A stretch of 64,000 nucleotides of DNA. Origin: Apiospora phragmitis. Taxonomy: Eukaryota > Ascomycota > Sordariomycetes > Amphisphaeriales > Apiosporaceae. Every line of letters starts with the position of its first letter. Position 1 is the first letter of the stretch. The position numbers and the translations under genes were made by a program. The DNA lies in assembly GCA_038363925.1 (NCBI GenBank), contig JAQQWL010000002.1, positions 3,348,001-3,412,000 on the forward strand, in the 5' to 3' direction. Under the pieces are notes generated by a model. That model worked only from the letters and a program-made list of their open reading frames with translations, made no database searches and had not been told where the DNA came from. Below are positions 1 through 10,425 of this stretch, piece by piece.

Positions 1-391
1 ATCTTGGCACGAGGCGCAACGCCGTCTATCGATAGGTCAGTACGTGGATTATTGATTTGTTGCGACAGAACTAGAACATACCAATGGCAATCATCAATAG
101 TTTCTTGGGGCGAACCATGTTTACGACGCGCTCAGTGTACTTGAAGATTTCCAGCATCATCTCCTCCTCATCCTCAGGTGCCGGTCGGTCCTCAGGATGC
201 GAACAAGGGTGAACAATACCGTTCATGTCCAAGTAGAGATTGTCGAATTCCTCGCCATTGGGGTTGGGTCTCGTGGTGTCAATGGGAATGACTGTGCCAT
301 CTTCCATAACTATGGGTTTGTCCTCGATCACTGGCGAGATGATCTTGGGGTATTTGTTGGAGAGCCAACGGAAAGCTGCTGGAATACCCAT
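1..391 (-). CDS. RAT1: 5'-3' exoribonuclease 2 (Rat1/Xrn2), 5' end only
   Basis: Nuclear 5'-3' exoribonuclease that degrades RNA for rRNA processing and torpedo termination of RNA polymerase II. Only the N-terminus is present; the gene runs off the left edge. Exon 1 is 82-391, starting [16 protein letters not shown], the hallmark XRN N-terminus, followed by [18 protein letters not shown], which carries the first catalytic acidic residue of the family. The intron is 26-81 (GTATGT donor, AG acceptor, read on the minus strand). Exon 2 resumes at 25 with DGVAPRAKM, the next conserved XRN block, and continues beyond base 1. The '[20 protein letters not shown]' insertion distinguishes Rat1 from cytoplasmic Xrn1. 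It is transcribed divergently from USO1, sharing an 855 bp upstream region. Confidence 0.95.
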
Positions 392-1246
392 GATGGCGGA
401 AGTTTGGGGGTCGGCTAGATGGGCTTCGAGCCAGACGGGAAAGTTGGATGTTCTAGAGTAAACCTAGTAGTGATTCAAGAAGCGACTCGAGAATCGAATG
501 CGATCTATTCCGTAGGGGTTACGACGTGGTGATCGCAGACACTGTCGTAAGTGTCAGCTTCTGGGAGCCTAGTGTTCGTCCGGCGGCGCATGGGGCTTCC
601 ACAAAGTCGGCGCACTCGATGGTACCAATTGTTCAAAAAAAGGGACAACAGGTCGCCGAATAAAGACTGCAAAGGAGTTCGGCGATACAGAAAGGAACAA
701 AAACGCTATTGTCGGCCTCGAAGTATGTTCTTGGATGGGTAAGAAAGGCTCTGGCTGTCAATGTCGCGTTGCGCGAAATCCTCATAATAAGTTCTTATCG
801 ATACATAATTTACTGAAGCTTGAGTTGAGTTGACGTCTCCACGTTAGGCACCCTGCATTGATCTATCTCCAATTGAGCCAATCGGCGGTCTTAGCTACAT
901 ACCTACTTACATGTACATAACTTTATTCATCAATCGTGTTCTGGCCAGCTGTTGATTGCCCAGTATTGAATGTACACTAGCCTTGGTCTCTGACCTAACA
1001 TATGCGACTGCCATCATACATAAAATACATACATGTATGTACGCAGCCAACCTTCTTCTCCTTTAATACCGAGATAGTATGATCCTCGAGAGATTGCTAT
1101 AAGACACCGAAGGGCTATCGCTTTCCCCAGCTTCACCATTCCCACCCACGCCTGACCTAATCCGAGACATGCCCAGCGGTAGGTGATCATTTGCCTCATG
1201 GCATTGACATATAGAAGAGCACATCTCAAGTGGTTTGTTCTAAACC
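392..1246. other. Divergent intergenic region RAT1 / USO1
   Basis: 855 bp between the two divergent start codons, presumed to hold both promoters. Short ORFs here (for example 551-742) have no recognisable similarity. I see no RNA gene or repeat; around 895-920 and 1015-1035 there are runs of the TACATACCTAC type common in fungal intergenic DNA. Confidence 0.5.
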
Positions 1247-4200
1247 ATGTTCTCCTCCATCGCGACCGCGCCTGCTAAGCAGTCGGTGGGCGAAACCATC
1301 ACTATCCTCAGCGGTCGCCTCAGCTCAGCAACTCTTCTCGAAGACCGTCGTGCGGCTATCCTTGGCTTACGAAGCTTCGCGAAAGAGTATCCCGCTTCCG
1401 TAGCATCTGGCGCCCTGCGAAGCCTAATAGGAAGCTTATCCAAAGATGGCGAAGATGTCGATACCGTCAAGGTGGTCCTCGAGACCCTTCTAATGCTCTT
1501 TAACCCGAATCAGGACAGCCCAGAAGCTTCCGAGGAGATCGCGCTTTGGCTGGCCGACGAGTTCACCCAGCGCCAAGAGAACGTCACCCTTTTGCTCGAC
1601 TTCCTCGAGACGTCCGACTTCTACTCTCGACTATATTCGCTGCAGCTACTGTCCGCTATATTATCTGCTCGTACCGAGAGGACTGAGGAGTGTGTTTTCA
1701 CGGCACCATTGGGCGTATCGAGACTGGTGGCCGCTTTGGACGAACGACGTGAAGCGGTTCGCAATGAAGCCATTTCGCTACTCACGTATCTGACTCCTGC
1801 GAATCCCGACATACAAAAGCTTGTGGCTTTCGAAAATGCATTCGAGCGTATATTCGCCATCATAGCGGCAGAAGGAGGGCTGGTTGAAGGTGACCGTGTC
1901 GTGGAAGACTGCCTCATCCTTCTTGCAAATCTGTTGCGCCTCAACGCGTCCAATCAGTCTGCCTTCCGGGAGACAGGTTGTGTTCTGCAGCTCTCAAGAC
2001 TCCTGGAGACCAGCTATCAGCCACCAAAAGAAGCGGAGGAAAGGGCGTCATGGGCTCAGCAACAGGGGAACAGGAATATCTACGCTTTGCTCGCTGTCAT
2101 ACGCCTTTTCCTCGTGCAAGGGGCTGTGGGAACACTTCAAAACCAAACCGCCTTTTGGCAACACGGTGTACTATATCATGCCCTGCAACTAGCTTTTACT
2201 CAGACCGCAGAGCTCCTTATTAGAGCGGAGGTGAGAATATTCTGCCCAAGTCCCTGGTCGTCCATTTGATTAATCGTAGATGCTTGTAGGCCCTTTCCAC
2301 CTGTGCCGACATTATCAAGGCGAACCCTAAGTTGCAAGAGAGTTTTGCACAGCTTCAAGTGCCGTCTGTCTTAGAGGACGCTATGACAATGAATGGCCAG
2401 AATGGCAATGCCAATGGGCCTATAGTTGTGTATGTGATAGACGGCCTCTTAGACCTCACACTCAGTGTCACGGCTCTCGAAGCTTTCGACCTACGACTGG
2501 CAGCATGCCAATGCATCAAGGCCTACTTCTTCCACCATCCTGAAATTAGACTGCACTTTTTACGGCGAGCAATCGATGGCCACACATCCGGGAGAGATGA
2601 GACGGCCAACGTCTTGTCAACCCTATTGCAGCCCTCGAGCCAAGTCACTTCAAGTGACCCATATCGTCATTGGTTTGCCTCGGTTATCTTGCTGCATCTT
2701 GTTTACGACAACGCGGAGGCCAAGGCCCTGGCCATGTCGGTTACAGAGGGCGATGCCGACAACGGCGAGGAGGTCGTCACGAGTATTCAGACTATTACGG
2801 CCCATTTAGTCAGCGGGCTTGCTCGTCCAAACTCGGAGCGGACAGTGGACGAACGTATAACCGTCGGATATCTCATGCTGCTCTTGGGTTGGCTCTTTGA
2901 AGATCTCGAGGGTGTGAATGACTTCCTCGGCGAAGGCAGCAATATTCAGAGCATTGCTCAGGCAGTACATCAGGCCCCTAATGGCAGCCTTGTGCAGGGC
3001 CTTTGCGCAATGCTCTTGGGCGTTTGCTATGAATTTTCGACCAAGGACTCACCTATACCCAGGTCTACTCTGCACGACGTGTTACTACAACGGATGACAC
3101 GGGAAAAGTATATTGATGTCTTGACCAAGCTTCGAAGCCACCCTTTCGTCCGAGACTTTGAAGTAATTCCTCAGAAGCTCGACAATTCCGGGAACCTCCC
3201 GGAGGTCTATTTTGACGCCACCTTTGTCGACTTCTTTAAAGACAACTATAGTCGAATCCTTCGTGGGATAGATCGGGAGCCCGGCATGGAGATATCCGTA
3301 GTCACCAATGGAGTGCAGAAGGGCATCTCACGCGAATTGGTGGACTCTCTCCGCGCACAACTCGAGGAGAAGGAGCGGACTCTGCAGTCAGCTCTGGTCG
3401 ATATGACATCTTTTGGCCAGCGCCTAGGTCAGGAGCAGGCTGATCACAGGCGTTCGAAGGAATCATTCGCATCCGAGCTTGCAAGGATCAAGGAGATCAA
3501 TGAATCGCTCCAGCGGGGTCATGAAGAGGAAATTCAGTAAGTGATTAGCTTCGTTTCTCTTCAACAGTATGAGTGGCTTCTAACAATACCTAGACGGATT
3601 AAAGCACAGCTAAAGTCCCAAGAAGACGTCCACCAGCGGCAGCTAGAAGCGGCGCGCCGGGAAGCCCAGAATGCTGCCGCCAGAACCCACGAGGAACACC
3701 GTGTCAAGGAGGAAGAACTTCAGCGCCAACTCGAATATGTCAAGAAGACAGCAGAGGCAGCAACCGCTCGCGCGCAACGACGAGCAGAAACCGAATTGGC
3801 CGATGCGAAGAAGAAGGCGGAAGCGGAACTAGCTGAGGCCAGGAAGAAGGCTGAGACCGAGGTCGCAGACGCCAAGAAGGCAGCCGAGGCACAGACAACT
3901 CGTGCGCAGAGGCGCGCAGAGGCCGATATGGCAGATCTTCGTGCTACCATCAACCATTTCAAGACTGACCTGATGAAGGTAAGGCCACTATCAAGCCGAT
4001 ATTGGTCCATTTCACTGATTGTACTAGGCAAACAAGGCAAAGGCCGACGAGCTTCGATCCGCCCAAGACGAGCATACTGCAACTCTCAAGGCGGCGCAAG
4101 AATCACACACTTCCAAACTCGATGCTGAAACTGCGCGCGCTACTGCAGCCGTGGCCAAGGCAAAGACAGCGGAAGATAGAATTAGTGAGCTCGAGAAACA

Positions 4201-4575
4201 GGTCACAGATCTCGAGAAGCGAATTGCACAAACGGAGGATGACACCAAGAAGGCAAGTTCTCGGATATACTCTACTGCTCTACCCAGCATGCTAACATTG
4301 CCTCTCCAGGCTCAATCACAGTTGAAGGCAAAGGATGAGGAGAAGGCCGCCGTCCAGACGGAGCTCGATGATCTCCTCATGGTGTTTGGCGACGTAGAAG
4401 AAAAGGTTGAAAAATACAAGGTATGTTTACTACTGTTATGATGTCCTCTCCGTGTTTGCTAATATGATGGTCGTAGAAACAGCTCAAGGGGCTTGGAGAG
4501 ACCGTGTCCGATGGAGAAGGCGATGATGAAGATGACGACGAGGAAGAGGAAGATGATGACAATGAGGTGGATTAG
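1247..4575 (+). CDS. USO1: Vesicle tethering factor Uso1/p115
   Basis: Long coiled-coil tether for ER-to-Golgi COPII vesicles acting with Rab Ypt1. Six exons: 1247-2230, 2290-3536, 3594-3978, 4028-4252, 4310-4420, 4477-4575, giving 1,016 residues with no frame break. The N-terminal ~600 residues are an armadillo-like globular head (starts MFSSIATAPAKQSVGETI; contains LLMLFNPNQDSPEASEEIA and FEVIPQKLDNSGNLPEVYF, as in the Uso1 head). A heptad coiled coil rich in A/E/K/R follows (residues about 690-980). The tail is very acidic and ends EEEEDDDNEVD, the p115/Uso1 C-terminal acidic region. The fourth intron (4253-4309) has a GC donor. Fungal Uso1 proteins are often longer, so the coil is short here. 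Identity is secure from the head plus acidic tail. Confidence 0.93.
4253..4309 (+). other. GC-AG intron in USO1
   Basis: Donor AAG|GCAAGT matches the strong consensus expected of U2-type GC-AG introns; acceptor CTCTCCAG. It is 57 nt, a multiple of three, with a GCTAACA branch-like box 19 nt upstream of the acceptor, and has no stop, so gene finders may read it as exon. Removal leaves a continuous coiled coil (DDTKK|AQSQLK). Retention would insert 19 residues. Confidence 0.75.
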
Positions 4576-5234
4576 TGGAATTACACCAGAAACCAAGCAT
4601 ATGCTTCCTGTGGTCTTTGCAAGCCAAGCCGTCGATACCCTCAAGTTCAATTTACAGAAGTTGGTACTCTATTACACATTTTCACTTACAAACGTGGCCT
4701 GAAGCTGTTTGATATGTTTGAGGGGATCAACTGCATCGGCTACATTACTCGTCTCATACTGGTTGATACTTACATAGCTAAGTATTTACAGTTTACCCAT
4801 CAAAGATTCCAAACTCGCATGTTGACCCAGGAAATGTAGGTTCTGGACAACTATTCCACTGCTGAGCCACGACGGCGGAGAGTCGACCAAAGTTGAATTG
4901 GTGTGCACATGGATGTATTCCAACTTCTTTAACCTACACCAAGCAAATATCGAATACATATGTATAATAGTTGTTGAGTGGACGTAGTGTCGGCCAATTC
5001 CACAAGACCAGCAGCACTAGTAACCGACCTTGACTCGCTATTGGCTGGGGCTGCAACTGCTTTTAGCAACCACAACCTTGGAAATTTTGGGCCTTTTTTT
5101 GATCAAAGGATTTTTATCGAAATGGCCCAATCCGCTTGCCTAGATTAGGCTCTGTTGTACACATACACTCGACACTGTTGACTGTTGCACAATTCTACGA
5201 ATTTGGCACTCAACCCAACAAACACATCTTCATC
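4576..5234. other. Intergenic USO1 - PRMT3
   Basis: 659 bp, downstream of USO1 and upstream of PRMT3. An in-frame ATG at 5136 would add 33 residues to PRMT3, but the acidic Prmt3 start at 5235 fits the family better. Nothing else recognised. Confidence 0.4.
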
Positions 5235-7080
5235 ATGAGCCGTCCTAGCAGAGCAGAAGATCCCGTCAGCGACTCGGAGTCGTCTGATTCAAGGGAGGAT
5301 GAAGAGGGCTGGAACGATGTCGAGGAAGACGAGGAGACCCAAGAGGTTATCTCCCTCCTGGACGACCGCGTCTTCCCCGACGTCGTAACCATGCTTGCCC
5401 ACTGCAAGGAGGCGCACAAGTTTGACTTCTTGGCACTTCGACAAAAACTTCGACTTGATTTCCACGGCTGTGTCAAATTGGTCAACTATAGTACGTCTTT
5501 TTCTCCCCTCGTCTCGAGACCCGCTTGCTACATACCTCCTACTTGGTCGTTGCAAGTACCTAAGTTGCTCCTTATAACCATGACTAATCACATGCATCAG
5601 TCCGCCAAAGAGTTCACGAAGGTCTACCTGTGTCGGAGCAAGACATCACCAAGGCCCTCATTGAGGATGACCAGTATCTGAAGCCTGTCTTGGAGGATGA
5701 CGCTGTTATCATCGGATTGTTTGACCTACCGGAGCTCGAGCCGGAGCAAGCCCCGGCTTCGGGTGCTGAGTCTTCTGCCGTGGACGATCTGCTGAAGCGC
5801 AACGCCGATCTGCAGGAAGAAATCAGCCGCATCACGGCGCAGTTCGAGAGCTATCGCGCCACCGTCTCGGAAACGCTAGACCAGCGCTGGGGCGATGCGG
5901 CAGAGGCGGAGGCGGCCGCGTCTAAGGACAAAGCCTTGACCGTGGCGGCTGGGAAGAAGAAGCCGGAGGATGCGAGCAAGTACTATTGGGAGTCATATGC
6001 TACAAACGGTCAGTGTTTTCCCCCTGCCCTCGTTTGACTGAACATCACTAACAGAATCAAACAAGACATCCATGAGACCATGCTCAAGGACACAGTCCGT
6101 ACTGAGTCTTACCGCGATTTTATCTACCACAACAAGCACATCTTCGCCGGTAAGACGGTGTTAGATATCGGTTGCGGTACAGGCATCTTGTCCATGTTCG
6201 CTGCCAAGGCAGGAGCCACTCGGGTTTTGGCTGTTGATGCCTCAGACATTATTGATAAGGCGCGGGAGAACGTCATCCATGCCGGTCTCTCCTCAACTAT
6301 CACTCTTATCAAGGGTCGCATTGAGGAAGTTACCCTACCCGTGCAGTCCGTTGATATCATTGTGAGCGAGTGGATGGGATACTGCCTTCTGTACGAGGCC
6401 ATGATGAACTCGGTTCTGTGGGCGCGCGACCGCTACCTGGCGCCGGACGGCCTGCTCGCACCCGGGTCGTGCAACATGTGGATCGCGCCCGTCGCGGACA
6501 GCGAGTGGATCATGGACAACTACAACTTCTGGCGCGACGTGTACGGCTTCGACATGCGCGCCATGCAGGCGGGCATCTGGGACGACGTCCGCGTCCTGCA
6601 CTGGCCCTCGTCGGGGCTCTGCGGCAAGCCCGCCGGCTTCAAGATGCTCGACCTCTACACCCTGGCCGAGAAGGACCTGACCTTCACGGCCAAGTTCAAG
6701 CTCGAGATCACCGCTGACATCGACACCCTGGACGGCTTCCTGATCTGGTTCGACAACTTCTTCGCCCCCTCGCGCAAGGACAACGAGACCGTGACCGCGG
6801 ACTCGGTCGCCGACGAGTGGGCAAAGCCCCGGCGTCCGAGAAGGAGCGCGTGGCCTTCACGACGGGCCCGTTCGGCATCGAGACGCACTGGAAGCAGGGC
6901 CTCCTGGTCTGCAAGCCCAAGAAGGACGAGCCCACCGCGTACAAGAAGGGCGACGTGCTCGAGGGCGAGGTCACGTTCGCGCCGCCGGCGGACATGCCGC
7001 GAGGCCTGGTCATCAGCACGACCTGGCAGCTGGCTGGCTCGGGGCAGAGGCAGCACTCTCAATCCTGGGATATGCGCTAA
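5235..7080 (+). CDS. PRMT3: Protein arginine N-methyltransferase 3
   Basis: Class I SAM-dependent protein arginine methyltransferase, ribosomal-protein associated in other eukaryotes. Exons 5235-5490, 5601-6008, 6066-7080; about 559 residues. The order is an acidic N-terminus (EDEEGWNDVEEDEE), a relic C2H2 finger, a coiled linker, then the catalytic core: SAM motif VLDIGCGTGILSMFAAKAG, double-E loop SEWMGYCLLYEAMM, THW motif (ETHWKQ), and C-terminal SQSWDMR. The first two zinc ligands are lost: LLDDRVF stands where the family has CxxC, while HCKEAH remains. One base appears to be missing near 6817-6828, because the frame changes between DEW and KERVAFTTGPFG; no splice sites can explain it. 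GC content at third positions rises abruptly from about 6415. The start at 5235 is preferred to 5136 because it gives the usual acidic Prmt3 N-terminus. Confidence 0.93.
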
Positions 7081-10000
7081 GGCCGCTCTGGAACTAGGTT
7101 AGGTAGTTGGCCTACTGTGATGCATAACATCCAGCGCTAGCAGACACCCATATACTGGTTAAGTGTGTTGTTGGCTTGGGCTACGATAAAGGTGCTGTCT
7201 TTCTTGAGCTGGTCTGGCATGTGATGTTCGCTCAGGAAGTAGCGCTACGAGAATAGATGTTCCAGTAGGCAGCCTGCGATAACCCATTCTCCGGGATACC
7301 ATGCTAAGCCTGCAGGTCTTTAGACTTCCATGTAGATGCGAGGCAAGCAGACGGCCACTATATTCAGCCACGATGATCCCAGGCCCAAGCATCCAGCATC
7401 GAAAGTTATCATCATTGCATACCACCCGACCTGGGCCTGTTTGATTTGGTCAATTAGGGAGGCTGAACACATGCATCTTGCCTAGTACCTACTTCAACAA
7501 CAGCAACAAAAGCGATGCCTTTTTGGAATGAAACATACATACGTGCATATACCTACCTTAGGTACCTGATCAAGACACCGCCTAACTGACCAATCCGTAC
7601 CTCCTATACTTCAGCGGTCGAAGCTAGTTATTCGGGCAGCCGTCCCAAGCGGCCAAGCTTGCACTTTACCTCGCGGAATCACTGGAATGTAATTTTAAGG
7701 TTTGACTGAAGCCGTTTCAACCGCCAATCGTTGAGATGACGCTATGTTAACCGCGTAGCCAGGCCGCGATGGGATGGCAATCGGATGTCAACTTCTGAGC
7801 TACTGTACCTGTGCCTACCTACTTTAGCCCAACGCGGGGGCAGGAGGCCAGACCAAACCCTGAACTTCTCAGGGGGGCTGGCTTTGCTCGATTTATTGGA
7901 TAGGACCAACCATATCGAATAAAGAGGTTTAATTCAACTTTCAGCTGGCAGCTACTCCAAGACCAGTTTCAGATTTCAAGCCACAGTACGCCGACGGGAC
8001 GTTTCACAGTAATCTCGTCTATTCCTATTGCAGTTCCCTATTCCACGACTATTCTTGTGCATATCGTACCAGTACACGTAAGCACGAACCAAGAATTGAA
8101 GAAAAGGGGGATCCAGGGATCCCACCCACTCCCTAAACCAAACGGCTCCGACTATATTGTTTTGGCATTCGACTCGACTGTCGCGACGATCGGCGTGCGT
8201 AAATACGTCAGAGGCGCCAGACCGTCGAGAAGATCACGGTCCCGCGGCCCTTGCGGTCAGCGGTGTCTGTGGAAGGTCCATTTTGGGTCTGCTAAATTCG
8301 ATAGTGCTGTGCCGGCTCGCGGAATCTGCGGGAGTGGGCTCGGCTGTCATATCATAACAGAGCACGTTCGTTACCAAATTCCCCAATGATTGATCGGAGC
8401 TCGAGCCCATAACAAATCACGACACGATACTATCTCGATGTATTGTATCCAGTCATGTGTGTATCCATCCCAAGGCGGGGAATTTGCCGATCAATCGAGA
8501 GGGGGAGTATGCGGGCGTAGGAACGCTATAGTGCCGAGGTTGCCCCTAGGTTACCTGAGCAAAGGGTCAAAATCCTTGGTCGGTATCTGGCGATCTCAGA
8601 CTGATCCTCCGCACACGAGGTGAACAAGGTTCGTCTTCTTGTTGGTAATTGCTGCAAGTTTTCTGGGTCGCAGTTCAGCTTTCGGCTCCGGCTGGCGCCG
8701 ACCATTACTATGAAGAGTAAATGATAGGCGGCTACCAGAGGCACGAACGTGGCCCTCAACCATGCCTAGCGTCGGGGTGGGCTATCTATCAACAACTGCC
8801 CACATATTATGTTCGTGACTGAACACCATCTGCGTCCTAGTTCTACCAGAATCTTCCAGGGAACCTGCAAGTATTAGCGAAGGCAAGTACAGTAAAGTGC
8901 CTACACTTCAGAAACCTGGAAGACGTGAATGTTGTTGATAAACATGACGCGGCCCCCTACCAGACCCAGCTTTTTATCGCATAATAGCATGTCCTCAATG
9001 GCACCTGTCAGTGCGGGCAAATTGCTCTAGTAGCGCTCGTGTTTACCGATCCAGGGGTCCAACTCGAGCACTAATTAACCTTGAGTGCAACTCCGGAAAG
9101 TTCCTTGCGAGCTAAGCCGCGATACCTTGTTCTCATTCGGTATCACGGAATAACCCCAGAAGAGCATGCGTCAGGATTTTCCTTTCTTTCTAAGGTTCCT
9201 AATACAACAATCCCAGTTTGCTGGGTGCTGGGCGTATGACCTTACACCTGACAAAGGATTGGACGTTCTCGGAACCAAACGTGAGTACATACCTAGTATT
9301 GACGTTACATATTCAAGGGATGCTGGGGAGATGGAACACGACTTTTTTGCTTTGGCTGAAAGACACTGGCGAGCCGCGAGCGACTGGTGGTGGAAAAAGC
9401 TTGGCCCGGCGGGAGATGCAGGGGCAGTGGCTGCTGACGAGCCAGTCAGAGGGACGAACCCAGAAAGGATGAAACTGATGCGATGCAGGGATCCGGGATG
9501 GCGGGGCTCTTGGTGGGCAGATGGGCAGCTGAATGGACAATGGGCAAAAATGACCCTGAACCGAGGATTCGGGGCGAGAAAGTCTAAAAATATTCCAGTG
9601 ATTCTGGCGGATACAGATTGCGTGCACCGTACACACCGTACGATGTCTTCCTGCTCGGTTCAGGCAGCATATGTAAACGGCATACTTTGCGAATTGACAA
9701 TTTGACCGAGGAGGCGAGAGCCACATACGAGCACTAACACAGGTAATGCTGTACTAGCAGCACCTTCTGCAGCAAACATTTCTCGATTGGGCCTGTTTGT
9801 TCCAACGTCTTCTAGTGAGGGCCCCAATATGCGCTGAAAATGAATACATGCACGAGTAAGTACCCGGCCAGGGCCCGGGGGTAGGCAAGGACTGAATGGA
9901 AGGGGAGGAGACAGCCAAAGACGAAGGCGCAGCTTGAAGAACTAGACTGGTCGGAGAGTCCACACAACTACATCATTCACCTCAACTTCTTAACCTTAGC

Positions 10001-10425
10001 ACTCTTTCTCTCCACCCGGGCTTCCCTTTCCGTCAACCGCTTCGTCTTCACGCTCGTTGGAAGAGTTGTTATTAGTTTGCTCGGCGTGTTTGCTGTTTCT
10101 TTTCCCTCGTTGGTAGCTGCCACTCGTTTTCTCCGAAGTTCAAGAAGAAGATCCTTTCTTTCTTCCTCTTCATCCTCTCAGTTCTTTCAACTCTCGTTTG
10201 ACTGCTAGCTGAATCGATCGCCTGGTGCCATCCCGAAGTGAAGCACTACTTCACTTTCGTTTCATTTCCTAAAGCACCATACATCCCTCCCTATGTTCTA
10301 ATCCTGCGACACCTAGATCTGCGAACGTCTAGGCGAGTCATACTACATATACAGTACTTGTCCTACGTCGTCCGATATATGTCCAGCCGCACCTCCCAGT
10401 GGCTTTCTGAAACACCCACCTTCCG
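7081..10425. other. 3.3 kb gene-poor region
   Basis: No ORF here resembles a known protein. The longest, 9166-9705 (179 codons), has no domain, an odd tryptophan-rich composition and no partner exons. Several TACCTACC/GGTAGGTA-like strings occur (near 7550-7570 and 7805-7825). The last ~400 bp (10000-10230) are strongly pyrimidine-rich on the + strand, as expected of a fungal promoter or 5' leader for the channel gene at 10426. No tRNA or rRNA recognised. Confidence 0.45.

Noticed and set aside
6370..7062. Long opposite- and other-frame ORFs within PRMT3
   Set aside because: Arg/Ala/His-rich shadows caused by the high third-position GC of the real gene.
9166..9705. 179-codon ORF in the PRMT3-channel gap
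   Set aside because: No known domain, unusual composition (WWWKK, repeated W/G/R), no splice partners and no homologous pattern; overlapped by an equally long minus-strand ORF.
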